A stretch of 64,000 nucleotides of DNA. Source: CAG-488 sp051881315 (GTDB lineage: Bacteria > Bacillota > Clostridia > Oscillospirales > Acutalibacteraceae). The DNA is taken from assembly GCA_051881315.1 (NCBI GenBank), contig JBJEPQ010000075.1:1-64000 (forward strand), written 5' to 3'. Below the pieces are notes generated by a model that worked only from the letters and a program-made list of their open reading frames with translations, searched no databases and was not told the origin of the DNA. How positions within the stretch are numbered: the stretch's first letter is position 1; each line of letters starts with the position of its first letter. Both the position numbers and the translations under genes were made by a program. This document shows positions 43,101 through 51,684 of this stretch, one piece after another.

Positions 43101-44094
43101 TGCTGCTGTTGAGACTCTTGACGCCAACGAAATCGCAGGCGGTCTTGACGCAACAAAGCAGATCATGAACAGCTATGCTCCTTCAAATGAGGGCAAGATT
43201 TACACAGATCCTGACTTCAGCTTCTTCGGTGTTGACGACTATGAGCCGTACACATACTACAACTTCCGTGACGAGCTCAAGGAAGCTAACAGAATGATCG
43301 AAAAGGCTGAGATTCCTGATGCTGATGGTAAAGTTTATCCGCCGGATTCACTTACCGTTACTTACAGAAATCACCGTCTTTCACTCTACGGCGAGCGTCT
43401 TCTCAAGAAGGATGCTGTTAAGACACATCTTGCTTATGAACTTGCAAATGCTGCCGCAAGAGGATATGTTGCATCTGATTACACAACAGACTCATGGAAT
43501 GCTTATCAGACAGCTTTGACCTTTGCAAACACTGTCAATAACGATGCTTCATCATCGCTCAGACAGACAAAGATCAACACAGCTTATGAGATGCTCCTTG
43601 AGTATCAGAAGAGACTTATGCCGGCAGGCTCTACATCAGACACACCGGTTTATGAGCTTATCTCTGATGTTCAGACGATTGCAACGGCAGACGGCAACGT
43701 CCTCGTCGGTGTACTCGGTAATAACGCAAAGTCTGTTGAAGAGTACTTCAGCACTCTTACAAACTGCACGGTTGAGCTTGTTGAGAATGATCAGGGTATA
43801 TTCACCACAGGTGCTCAGATCCTTGTTAAGGATTCCTCAGGCGCAACAGTTGAAACATATATCGTTTCCGTAACAGGTGACGTTAACGGTGACGGTAACT
43901 GTGATTCAGTTGATGCTTCTGATATTTGTGCAGTAGGTGGCTCATTGTCAGACTTTGATACACAGGCAAAGATTCTTGCAGCAGATTTGAACTGTGATGA
44001 CGGTATTGATGCAACTGATGCTTCAAATGCCACAACTGTTGCATCAGGTCTTGCAGATGTTGACTATGTTAACCGTACCATTGTTATTTTATAA
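40147..44094 (+). CDS. Large secreted dockerin protein
   Basis: A 1315-residue exported protein. Signal peptide at 1-30 (RFLSVILAMIMVLSTLVIGASA). A long N-terminal region of about 640 residues is mostly helical and unrecognised. A beta-rich segment at about 660-800 follows, then a FIVAR-like helical stretch (about 930-1160). A pre-dockerin module leads into a type I dockerin with loops DVNGDGNCDSVD and DLNCDDGIDATD. GGAGGTG precedes ATG 40147; the frame is open from 40096. Probably displayed at the surface through a cohesin-dockerin contact. No catalytic motif is visible, so a structural or binding role is inferred. Confidence 0.82.
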   Translation: MSNAKRFLSVILAMIMVLSTLVIGASAYDAYKGSAIAGQYNKLDKPVLTTNQYASAAVDELDRMLGKEQIKLEKSDLYGIGELDLTSVDMTMQSVYNFVTGRTFETFKGMLGDLANLNANAFATVRRSSGDINVLYAVLQFLYDNKGIFVSFVDGSIDLGSILPAVVDLSEFTDVNQLLKKMLYEVVYTTKDADGNKIKPVVPDKVTESVDSMAQTLIDKLVLEQVPSLEGKTNISTGTTYNFIDTALKELFNSILLEALNGSIKNEIKKLCGVEFQMDENGNYIKDADGNKIEANRDNLNGYANYLNIDYVYPAYSFTSASFISQVNNVLGSYVSTLLKPGVYTWVNGDNSKLMDNLVGLAKAVLINTGDDFFPSYIEVADKAQVEAMSNEELLVYALRAIINGSVEGMYIPDDVTTIIDFGYYALTQLLATDAPELDFSGYAKNIDTLVIMGVNYAIYSVNSAIDMGLTYVSTMDEVDAQLKVAAQYGINNYGGLLNGLSLSTSDSGWTTLNKIFDGLFGLNWLPTAANKDVKTFVFDCLVDNIANLDLKAVLDMFENSAFPSASDINKTPKAAILDVVTRIVNIIFPGALSTSATTIDALVTNAALANTVNAIFSDLYNYRANLMKGALPIVCSVLDLTTAQEFKFPTVTCETFIYDKSGSPSFTIKLRNNSTGINTGYTDANGTFHQDALYTYDIKSITSNSSVLSLTPDKTQIAAGEEANISVSATGTYSGAAPFIVTITYDVLTEDGSPLTDSPITEYVYSYISAAANSDKDTEISYTSGNYSITGGPAQIYASSIRDLYKAQYTFENASATALTGCTPIATSTKPISADYITAKTDAFDILAKTGDQNGIAKSYVLETTETYDALTTEEERDAAWTAICADGATTRTPGKYIYSIGANFGSTAVKKTVNVFCYDNFGLDSLLETEIGRHRQASNYSTGWDEWVAAMQTAVSTVYSPFVSGNFLTTKAKQYESSYNALLAAVETLDANEIAGGLDATKQIMNSYAPSNEGKIYTDPDFSFFGVDDYEPYTYYNFRDELKEANRMIEKAEIPDADGKVYPPDSLTVTYRNHRLSLYGERLLKKDAVKTHLAYELANAAARGYVASDYTTDSWNAYQTALTFANTVNNDASSSLRQTKINTAYEMLLEYQKRLMPAGSTSDTPVYELISDVQTIATADGNVLVGVLGNNAKSVEEYFSTLTNCTVELVENDQGIFTTGAQILVKDSSGATVETYIVSVTGDVNGDGNCDSVDASDICAVGGSLSDFDTQAKILAADLNCDDGIDATDASNATTVASGLADVDYVNRTIVIL

Positions 44095-44132
44095 TTTGGA
44101 TTACAGATAATATAGGCGATAAATAAACTTAG

Positions 44133-44178
44133 TAATGGGTTTATCTTGAAATGAATATATTTTTTGATAAACCCATTA
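44133..44178 (+). other. Perfect 13-bp hairpin after the first dockerin gene
   Basis: TAATGGGTTTATC (44133-44145) pairs with GATAAACCCATTA (44166-44178). No T run follows, so it may protect the 3' end or mark RNA processing instead of ending transcription alone. Confidence 0.55.
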
Positions 44179-44220
44179 TGATCCGTTAAAGTAATTACAG
44201 CGATGGCTGTGGTTATATTT

Positions 44221-44249
44221 CAATCAGCGTGCTAAAAATATACTGATTG
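44221..44249 (+). other. Second hairpin in the 44.1-44.3 kb gap
   Basis: CAATCAG (44221-44227) pairs with CTGATTG (44243-44249). It precedes the ribosome-binding site of the next gene by about 40 nt. Confidence 0.4.
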
Positions 44250-44307
44250 AGAAAAATAACGGGAGAGGTCAGCTCTTTATCCCGAAAAATGAAGGAGGAA
44301 TTTCCAA

Positions 44308-45384
44308 GTGAATATAACGAAGAAAATTCTTTCAGTCATATTGTCTGTTATTCTTGCAGTAGCTGTTTTCGGTGTCTGTGCCTCTGCTGAGGGTACGGCA
44401 AACGGCGATGAAAGCATGAAAGTAACAATTACCACCGATCAGGATACATATGCTCCCGGTGATACAATTACTGTCAGCGTTTCACTCCAGACAAACTACA
44501 ATATGACAGCCTTCCGTTTCCCGATTTTGTTTGATTCGGCAGTTTTTGAAATTCCGAATCTTATCAACCTTACGGCTCTCAATACCTGTAAGGCAAAGGG
44601 AACGTTAATGGCTAACTCACAGAACGACGGTTCTTACATACCTGAGGGTTACGATGCATCTGAATTTAGCTGCATACTTGTCCAGTGGACTGCGGCTGTT
44701 TCCAATGCTACTCTCGGATGTTTGAATCTTCCGGACGGTGAGGTATGTTTCACATTCACAGTAAAGGCAAAGTCATCTGCAGCGGGAAAGAGCGGTACAT
44801 TCTTAATCCCCACGGAGTACACCGGATTTTATAATCAGGCGATCCAGACTCCGACAGATGCAACCACGATCTACTACATCGACGATGCGGCATTTGCAAA
44901 GGAATTTATTTCTGCTACTGTAAATGTTGTCGGCGAGACGGCAGATCTTGTACCAAATTCGGCCTATGATTCAACGGCTGTCATCGACAAGACGAATATG
45001 GTCGTTTATGGCTTTGATGTCGGAATGGCAACAACTGCTGAATTAAAGCAGAAGGTCATTGCTACCGGTGCAGGTGCAATCAGTGTTGAGTATACTGAGT
45101 ACGGCTTGGGCACGGGCGCAAAGATCAACGTTGTTGTTGACGATGCTATCGTAAAGACTTACGGAATAGTAATTTTCGGAGACGTAAACGGTGACGCATT
45201 GATCGATACGAACGATTCTACTGATATTCTTGCTGTAGCAAGTTCGTTAAAAGATTATAATGATTATTCTATTGTCAAGGCAGCAGATTTGAACGGCGAC
45301 AATGTTATTGATACGGTGGATTCCACTATAGCATATTCTGTCGCAAGTTCACTCAGTGATTTGGATCAGGTCAATCCTTATTGA
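44308..45384 (+). CDS. Secreted cohesin-like and dockerin protein
   Basis: A 358-residue exported protein starting with GTG 44308 after a very strong AAGGAGGAA site. Signal peptide at 1-28. Residues about 36-210 resemble a cohesin-like beta-sandwich (TYAPGDTITVSVSLQTNYN, then AFRFPILFDSAVFEI). A pre-dockerin module (YGFDVGMATTAELKQKV to KTYGIVIF) leads to a type I dockerin with DVNGDALIDTND and DLNGDNVIDTVD. Having both cohesin-like and dockerin modules, it could act as an adaptor linking its neighbours. No enzyme motif. Confidence 0.82.
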   Translation: MNITKKILSVILSVILAVAVFGVCASAEGTANGDESMKVTITTDQDTYAPGDTITVSVSLQTNYNMTAFRFPILFDSAVFEIPNLINLTALNTCKAKGTLMANSQNDGSYIPEGYDASEFSCILVQWTAAVSNATLGCLNLPDGEVCFTFTVKAKSSAAGKSGTFLIPTEYTGFYNQAIQTPTDATTIYYIDDAAFAKEFISATVNVVGETADLVPNSAYDSTAVIDKTNMVVYGFDVGMATTAELKQKVIATGAGAISVEYTEYGLGTGAKINVVVDDAIVKTYGIVIFGDVNGDALIDTNDSTDILAVASSLKDYNDYSIVKAADLNGDNVIDTVDSTIAYSVASSLSDLDQVNPY

Positions 45385-45423
45385 TCCCTTTAATCTAAAT
45401 TTCTTTTTGGGAGGAATAATCGC

Positions 45424-48400
45424 ATGAAAATTGCAAAGAAAGTACTTAGCGTGTTGCTTGCAATCGCTTTGGTACTCGGTACGTTCGCTGTTGCAGCTTC
45501 CGCTAACGGAAACCCTGACACAGCATCGCACCAGGTTAAGTTTTGGGTAACAGCTTCTCCGATTACCGCAGGTTGTGAATGGACCAGCAACACCAAGTAC
45601 ACAGAGGCTACTTGGACTGATTCACAGACAGGTGACATGGAAGTTGAGCCCGGTCAGTATGTAATGATTGCAGTTCATGTTTCAACAAACTATTATGTTG
45701 GACATTGCCAGAGCCTTCTTTTCTATGATGGAAGACTTCTTGATGCAGCTGAGATTTTCACAGCTCAGAGAGGCGCAACTGCAACAATTGCCAAAGCAAA
45801 GAAAATGATTTCTTGGAATGAGTATGATCCTGGTGATCCCAGTAAAGGAATTCCTGCTTCAGGTTTCCCGTTCCTTGAGAACAGCGTTCTTTCAAATCGT
45901 ATCAGTACTCCTTCATCATTGGCTACTGATAACAACTTTGCACTCGACCTTAACAATGCTCACGATGATGACGGAAATTCATACTTCAAGCCTGACGGAG
46001 GCACATTTGCTTCCGGTACAGAAGCTAAGGCTTCAGGTTGGGAATATTTCAAATTTGATGCTTATCCGAATCCTGAGGAAGAAATAACAACCATGATGGA
46101 TGGCTCGGAAGAGTATTACATTGCATTCCCCGTTCAGGTTCCTGAGGATGCACAGCCCGGCGATACATTCCAGTTTGTAATGCCGGAAGAGAACATCAGA
46201 AGAACTGCAAACAAGGCCGGCGGTACATTCGTTGGTGAGTGCCCGGACGGTGTTGCTGATGCAGCTACCCTTGCTGATCTTTCAAATCTTTACTTCAACG
46301 AGGATCAGTATTTCGATCTTACAGGCACAAACATCACTCTTACTGTTAAGGGTGGCGCAACTGAGATTGATTACACAGATCTTCAGGCAAAGTATGACGC
46401 TGTTAAGGACACAGTAGTTGCTAACTACAACAACACAGACGCTTTCGTAGCAGCTCTTGCAGCCGCTAAGGATATGCTTGACAACAAGAACGCTGCAGAT
46501 CAGTCTGCTGTTGATTCTGCTCTTGCAGACCTTACCGCAGGCTACGATGCTCTTCAGATCAAGTCCGCTGACTACACAGCTCTTAACAATGCTAAGACTG
46601 CAGCTAACGCTATCAGCGCTGACAACTATGAGCAGGATGCTAACTGGACAGCATTCCAGACCGCTAAGTCAAATGCAGAAGCTATCGCTTCCGGTCTTGA
46701 TATAACACATCAGGCTGAGATTGCTGCTGCTGCAACAGCTCTTACAAACGCTATTGCAAACCTTACTCCTAAGACAGTAGAGGAAGATGCTTATTACACA
46801 GCTCTTGACGCTGAAATCGCAACTTCTCAGGCTATTGTTGATGCTTCCGAGTCAGGTTGGTACAAAGCAGACACATGGTCAGCATTCACAACAGCTCTTG
46901 CAAATGCTAAGGCTGTTGACAGAACTCTCAAGGCTTCAAGTCAGTCTGTAATTGACAATGCAAAATCAGCTCTTACAGCTGCAAGATTGGCTCTTGTAGA
47001 GGCTGACGCTTCTTACACAGCTCTTGACGCTCTCGTTCTTGAGTGCGACAAGCTTGTTGAGGGTGACTACAAAGCAGCTTCATGGAGCACATTTGCTAAT
47101 GCTCTCGCAGCTGCTAAGGCAGTAGACAGAAGCCTCAAGGCTAAGGATCAGGCTACTATTGATTCAGCTTATAACGCACTTAACACAGCTAAGACAAACC
47201 TTGTTCCTCTCGGCGGCGCTGATTATTCAGAGCTCGAAGCTGAGATAGCAAAGGGAACAGCTTATACTGAGGATTACTACACCACAGAAACATGGTCTGC
47301 ATATCAGACAGTTCTTGCTGCCGCTCAGAAGATGGTTGACGATCACAACCTCAAGGAGAATGAGCAGGCTCAGGTTTCAAAGATGGTTGAGGATCTCGTT
47401 GCAGCTAAGGCAGCTCTCAGATTTGTTGAGGCTGACTACACCGCAGTTAATAACGCTATTGCGGCAATCCCCGCAACATCAGATCTTTCCGCTTACTACA
47501 CCGCAGAATCCGCAGCAGCAGTTATCGCCGCTAAGGACGCTGTAGTTTACGGTCTTACAAAGGATAAGCAGGCTGAGGTTGACGCTTATGCAGCAGAAAT
47601 CGTTGCTAAGACAGCAGCTCTTGAGCTTCTTCCGGCTGACACATCAGCTCTCAAGAAAGCTATTGACAAGGCTGCAGCTATCAACGCTGACCTTTACACT
47701 TCAGATTCTTACAACGCAATGAAGGCTGAGCTTGATGCCGCTAATGCTCTTTATGCAACATCAGGTCTCACAAAGAAGGACAATCAGGCAGCAGTTGACG
47801 CTCAGACAGCAGCTCTTAACGAGGCAGTTAAGAACCTTGTTCCTGCAGGCGCTGACTATTCAAAGGTTAATACAGCTATCGAAAGATTTGAAGCTCTTAC
47901 AGAGTCTCATTGGACAGTAGCTACATGGACAGTTGCAAAGGCTAAGTATGATGCAGCGGTTACCGCTTCTCAGACAGCATACACCAAGGAGCAGCAGGCT
48001 ACTCTTGATGCATTTGCTGATGAGCTCAACGCAGCTATCGACGCTCTTCTTGAAGCAGACGCTTCCTACTCAGCTCTTGATACAGCTATCCAGAAGCTCA
48101 ACTCCAACCTTACAACTTACACTAAGTATCTCACAGATGCTTATAAGACTGAAGCAGCAGACCTTATCGCATCCGCTAACGATGCTGAATTCCGTGCTCT
48201 CAAGGCTAAGGATCAGGCAACAGTAGACGCTAAGACTGCTGAAGTAAATGCACTTATTAACGCTCCTGAGTTCCTTCCGTGGGATTACACGAACATCAAC
48301 AATGCTAAGGAAGCGTATGAGGCTATTGACCGTAGCCTTTACACAGAGGAATCTCTTGCAGTTGTTGACGCTATCTTCGCTAACATCAAGTGGGATTACG

Positions 48401-49572
48401 TTCAGGATCCTGTAAAGCGTGGCGACGAGACAATCAGCCAGTACATGGCAGCAAGAAATCAGGAGAAGGCTGTTCTTGCATGGGCAGATTCACTTGAGCT
48501 TATCCCGGTTATCGAGTACGCTGATTATACAGATCTCGATGCAGCTATCGCAGCAGCTGAGGAGCTTCTCAAGGAGTCCTCAATCTACACCGATAAGTCT
48601 GTAGCGGTTCTTCAGGAAGCAGTTGCAGCCGGTAAGGCACTTTCACGTGAACTTACAATCGACGAGCAGGCTACAGTTGACGCAGCTACAGCAGCTATCA
48701 ACGATGCAATGCCGCTCGTAGAGAAGGATGCTGACTACACAGCTCTTGATGCAGCTATCGCTCTTGCAAAGACTAAGAATGCCGATGATTACACCGAGTC
48801 TTCTTACAATGCAATGGCAGCTAAGCTTGCAGCAGCTGAGGCAGTTGCCCGTGATCTCAAGATTTCTGATCAGAATGTTGTTGATACAGCAGCTAACGAG
48901 CTTAACGCAGCTATCGCAGCTCTCCGGGCTAAGCCTGTAGAGATCAACGGTTCCATTGTTTCTGTTGATTGGACTCCGTCCACATCAGCTCTCAACACCT
49001 ATGTTGTAAGAGTAAACTATGTTGACGGCAACTATGCATCAAAGATTCAGTTCGTTGATATTGACGGCAACACAAGAACTATCACAAGACATAGCAGTGC
49101 AGCTGTTATCTCTACTTACAATAATGACGGTTCACAGTGCCATGAGCTTGACCGTGAGGCAGCTTATGACGTATGGGAGATCACCACAAGCCTCAGAATA
49201 GGTTCTGAAATCAAGGTTATCGCTAAGTATGATTATACTTGGGAGAGCTTGGATAAGGCTTATGTATTCTCCATCAACCTTATTGAGCCGGAGCTTGACA
49301 CAACAGTTTATGCTATCGCTCCTGACGAGACAGAGGGCACATATGGTCGTGTTCCTGTTACAGTTGTTACAGGTATGGACATCCAGGGTGTTCGTACAGT
49401 AATGGCTAACGGTGGTACTCTTACTACTAAGGCTTACACTGTTGAGGACGGCATGAAGGTATTTAACGCTCAGGCAAGCTGCTACCTTGCAGGCGAGAAC
49501 GTTATCAAGGTTCAGGTTAAGTACGGTAACGCATGGCATGATGCCGGTGAGTTCACCTACACAGTTAAATAA
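45424..49572 (+). CDS. Giant secreted FIVAR-repeat protein
   Basis: A 1382-residue exported protein. Signal peptide at 1-27. A cohesin-like or Ig-like domain covers about 38-310. About twelve tandem FIVAR-type helical repeats of 65-80 residues follow, roughly 318-1170, each built around a DYTALD...W/Y...A...QA.VD.A...L pattern. The C-terminal about 200 residues are beta-rich with no family I know. No dockerin, LPxTG or membrane anchor is seen, so attachment may come through the cohesin-like domain. Repeats of this type form elongated stalks. Its signal peptide closely resembles those of the two preceding genes. The ATG has a GGGAGG site. Confidence 0.85.
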   Translation: MKIAKKVLSVLLAIALVLGTFAVAASANGNPDTASHQVKFWVTASPITAGCEWTSNTKYTEATWTDSQTGDMEVEPGQYVMIAVHVSTNYYVGHCQSLLFYDGRLLDAAEIFTAQRGATATIAKAKKMISWNEYDPGDPSKGIPASGFPFLENSVLSNRISTPSSLATDNNFALDLNNAHDDDGNSYFKPDGGTFASGTEAKASGWEYFKFDAYPNPEEEITTMMDGSEEYYIAFPVQVPEDAQPGDTFQFVMPEENIRRTANKAGGTFVGECPDGVADAATLADLSNLYFNEDQYFDLTGTNITLTVKGGATEIDYTDLQAKYDAVKDTVVANYNNTDAFVAALAAAKDMLDNKNAADQSAVDSALADLTAGYDALQIKSADYTALNNAKTAANAISADNYEQDANWTAFQTAKSNAEAIASGLDITHQAEIAAAATALTNAIANLTPKTVEEDAYYTALDAEIATSQAIVDASESGWYKADTWSAFTTALANAKAVDRTLKASSQSVIDNAKSALTAARLALVEADASYTALDALVLECDKLVEGDYKAASWSTFANALAAAKAVDRSLKAKDQATIDSAYNALNTAKTNLVPLGGADYSELEAEIAKGTAYTEDYYTTETWSAYQTVLAAAQKMVDDHNLKENEQAQVSKMVEDLVAAKAALRFVEADYTAVNNAIAAIPATSDLSAYYTAESAAAVIAAKDAVVYGLTKDKQAEVDAYAAEIVAKTAALELLPADTSALKKAIDKAAAINADLYTSDSYNAMKAELDAANALYATSGLTKKDNQAAVDAQTAALNEAVKNLVPAGADYSKVNTAIERFEALTESHWTVATWTVAKAKYDAAVTASQTAYTKEQQATLDAFADELNAAIDALLEADASYSALDTAIQKLNSNLTTYTKYLTDAYKTEAADLIASANDAEFRALKAKDQATVDAKTAEVNALINAPEFLPWDYTNINNAKEAYEAIDRSLYTEESLAVVDAIFANIKWDYVQDPVKRGDETISQYMAARNQEKAVLAWADSLELIPVIEYADYTDLDAAIAAAEELLKESSIYTDKSVAVLQEAVAAGKALSRELTIDEQATVDAATAAINDAMPLVEKDADYTALDAAIALAKTKNADDYTESSYNAMAAKLAAAEAVARDLKISDQNVVDTAANELNAAIAALRAKPVEINGSIVSVDWTPSTSALNTYVVRVNYVDGNYASKIQFVDIDGNTRTITRHSSAAVISTYNNDGSQCHELDREAAYDVWEITTSLRIGSEIKVIAKYDYTWESLDKAYVFSINLIEPELDTTVYAIAPDETEGTYGRVPVTVVTGMDIQGVRTVMANGGTLTTKAYTVEDGMKVFNAQASCYLAGENVIKVQVKYGNAWHDAGEFTYTVK
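46360..48935 (+). repeat. Coding tandem repeats (about twelve FIVAR-type units)
   Basis: Protein-level repeats of about 65-80 residues in the giant secreted protein. Units share the frame and alanine-rich helical pattern but differ at the DNA level. They also create long spurious open frames in other phases. Confidence 0.75.
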
Positions 49573-49607
49573 GTTAATTATAAAATTAGCTTTTAGCTGA
49601 AATATTT

Positions 49608-49645
49608 CGGGGAGCGCAGGAAACTGCGCTCCCTTTCCTTTTCGT
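49608..49645 (+). terminator. Terminator after the FIVAR-repeat gene
   Basis: A perfect 10-bp stem GGGAGCGCAG (49610-49619) with CTGCGCTCCC (49624-49633), a GAAA tetraloop and a T-rich tail. Confidence 0.9.
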
Positions 49646-49765
49646 TCGGTTTTGAGCATATCAAAGAGTATAAGATCGTTTTATTTTTAACAAACTCTTA
49701 CTGCAAGTTTTGTAATTTCATACAAAAATCAACCCAAAAGTTTGTAATAATGTGCGTTTTGTATG

Positions 49766-49794
49766 TTGAAAATTGCCCGAAAAAAGGATATAAT
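49766..49794 (+). promoter_or_regulatory. pckA promoter
   Basis: TTGAAA (49766-49771), 17-nt spacer, TATAAT (49789-49794). Confidence 0.8.
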
Positions 49795-49835
49795 ATATCT
49801 GTAAAAAATTGATTTTTACGAAAGGAATGAATATC

Positions 49836-51623
49836 ATGGAATTAACGACAAACAAGTCTGTACTTGACTGGATCAGCGAGAAGGCCGATCTCGTTAAGCC
49901 CGACAAAATCGTATGGATCGACGGCTCTGAGGAGCAGCTCGACGGTCTTCGCAAGGAGGCTGTTGAGACCGGCGAAATGATCAAGCTCAACGAGGAAAAG
50001 CTTCCCGGCTGTTACCTCCACAGAACCCAGCCCAACGATGTTGCGCGTGTTGAGGATAGAACTTTCATCTGCTCCAAGAAGAAGGAAAACGCAGGCCCGA
50101 CCAACAACTGGTGCGATCCTGACGAAATGTACAAGAAGCTTTATGACATCGCAAGAGACTCTTACAAGGGCAGAACGATGTATGTTATCCCGTTCTCAAT
50201 GGGTCCGATCGGCTCTCCTCTTGCAAAGATCGGCGTTGAGATCACCGACTCTATCTATGTTGTTCTCAATATGGCTATCATGACTCGTGTCGGCAAGGCT
50301 GTTATGGACGTTCTCGGCGACAGCAATGACTGGGTCAGAGGCTTCCACGCAAAATGCGATGTTGATCCCGAAAACAGATATATCTGCCAGTTCCCTGAGG
50401 ATAACGCAATTATCTCCGTAAACTCTGCTTACGGCGGAAACGTTCTTCTCGGCAAGAAGTGCTTCGCTCTGAGAATTGCTTCTTATCAGGGCTGGAAAGA
50501 GGGCTGGATGGCTGAGCATATGCTCATTCTCGGTCTTCAGAATCCCAAGGGTGAGGTTAAGTATGTTGCCGCCGCATTCCCCTCAGCTTGCGGTAAGACA
50601 AACCTTGCAATGCTTATTCCTCCTAAGTATCTTCAGGAGAAGGGCTACAAGATCTGGACAGTCGGCGACGATATTGCCTGGATGAGAATCGGCAAGGACG
50701 GCAGACTCTATGCCATCAACCCGGAAAACGGTTTCTTCGGCGTTGCTCCCGGAACAAACTCGAAGTCCAACTTCAACGCTCTTGAGTCAACAAAGAAGAA
50801 CACGATCTTCACAAACGTATGTCTTAACCTTGATGACAATACAGTTTGGTGGGAGGGACTTAACAAGGATCTTCCGACAAACGCTCTTGATTGGAAGGGC
50901 AACAAGTGGGACGCTTCCAAGTTCAATAAGGCTGACAAGTCAACCTATGCGGCTCATCCTAACTCAAGATTTACCGCTCCGGCAGAAAACTGCCCCTGCA
51001 TCTCTCCCGAATTCAACAAGGGTGAGGGTGTGCCGATCTCCGCTATCATCTTCGGCGGCCGTCGTGCAAAGTGCGCTCCGCTGGTTTACCAGTCAAAGAG
51101 CTGGGAGAACGGTGTGTTCATCGGCTCTGCAATGGCATCTGAGACAACAGCAGCCGCTGCAGGTGCAGTAGGCGTTGTTCGCCGTGATCCTATGGCTATG
51201 CTTCCGTTCTGCGGCTATCATATGGCCGATTACTTCCAGCATTGGCTTGACATGGGCAAGAAGCTCGGCGACAAGGCTCCCAAGATCTTCAACGTCAACT
51301 GGTTCCGTACCGACGACGAGGGCAACTTCATCTGGCCGGGATTCGGCGACAATATGCGTGTTCTCAACTGGATCATTGACCGCTGTGAGGGCAAGGCTGA
51401 CGCAACCGAGACAGCTATCGGTTATGTTCCGAAGCCGGAGGATATCGACCTCACAGACCTCGATATGGATATGGATACTCTCAAGTCCATCCTTGATGTT
51501 GATAAGGACACATGGACCAAGGAAGCCGCAGAGATCGAGGAGCACTACAAGAAGTTTGGCGACAAGCTTCCGCAGGAGCTCAGAGATCAGCTTGAAAATC
51601 TCAAGGCTAACCTTGCAAAATAA
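49836..51623 (+). CDS. pckA: Phosphoenolpyruvate carboxykinase (GTP)
   Basis: A 595-residue enzyme interconverting oxaloacetate + GTP with PEP + CO2 + GDP. P-loop AFPSACGKTN with active-site Cys252; PFSMGPIGSPLAKIG near 119-133; the GTP-type tail with SGKDAPKIFNVNWFR-like GDKAPKIFNVNWFR near 470. Length and motifs match the GTP class, not the shorter ATP class. AAAGGA selects ATG 49836; earlier in-frame codons at 49809 and 49827 are less well placed. In fermenting Clostridia it often runs toward oxaloacetate, feeding succinate or the sodium-pumping decarboxylase encoded 13 kb away. Confidence 0.96.
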   Translation: MELTTNKSVLDWISEKADLVKPDKIVWIDGSEEQLDGLRKEAVETGEMIKLNEEKLPGCYLHRTQPNDVARVEDRTFICSKKKENAGPTNNWCDPDEMYKKLYDIARDSYKGRTMYVIPFSMGPIGSPLAKIGVEITDSIYVVLNMAIMTRVGKAVMDVLGDSNDWVRGFHAKCDVDPENRYICQFPEDNAIISVNSAYGGNVLLGKKCFALRIASYQGWKEGWMAEHMLILGLQNPKGEVKYVAAAFPSACGKTNLAMLIPPKYLQEKGYKIWTVGDDIAWMRIGKDGRLYAINPENGFFGVAPGTNSKSNFNALESTKKNTIFTNVCLNLDDNTVWWEGLNKDLPTNALDWKGNKWDASKFNKADKSTYAAHPNSRFTAPAENCPCISPEFNKGEGVPISAIIFGGRRAKCAPLVYQSKSWENGVFIGSAMASETTAAAAGAVGVVRRDPMAMLPFCGYHMADYFQHWLDMGKKLGDKAPKIFNVNWFRTDDEGNFIWPGFGDNMRVLNWIIDRCEGKADATETAIGYVPKPEDIDLTDLDMDMDTLKSILDVDKDTWTKEAAEIEEHYKKFGDKLPQELRDQLENLKANLAK

Positions 51624-51634
51624 TTAAACGAATT

Positions 51635-51676
51635 AAAAAAACGGTGCAGTTCCGAAATGGATCTGCACCGTTTTTT
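51635..51676. terminator. Bidirectional terminator between pckA and thiC
   Basis: Stem AAAAAACGGTGCAG (51636-51649) with CTGCACCGTTTTTT (51663-51676). The symmetric A and T flanks fit both converging operons. Confidence 0.9.
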
Positions 51677-51684
51677 AGCAGCTT

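Noticed and set aside
46360..48935. Possible CRISPR-like or DNA satellite array
   Set aside because: Units are 200-240 bases, diverged at DNA level and in one continuous reading frame; no short identical repeats with spacers.
46232..48940. Several plus-strand open frames in a second phase of the FIVAR-repeat gene
   Set aside because: They arise from the biased, repeated alanine codons (GCT, GCA) read out of phase, giving Leu/Gln-rich nonsense without start signals.
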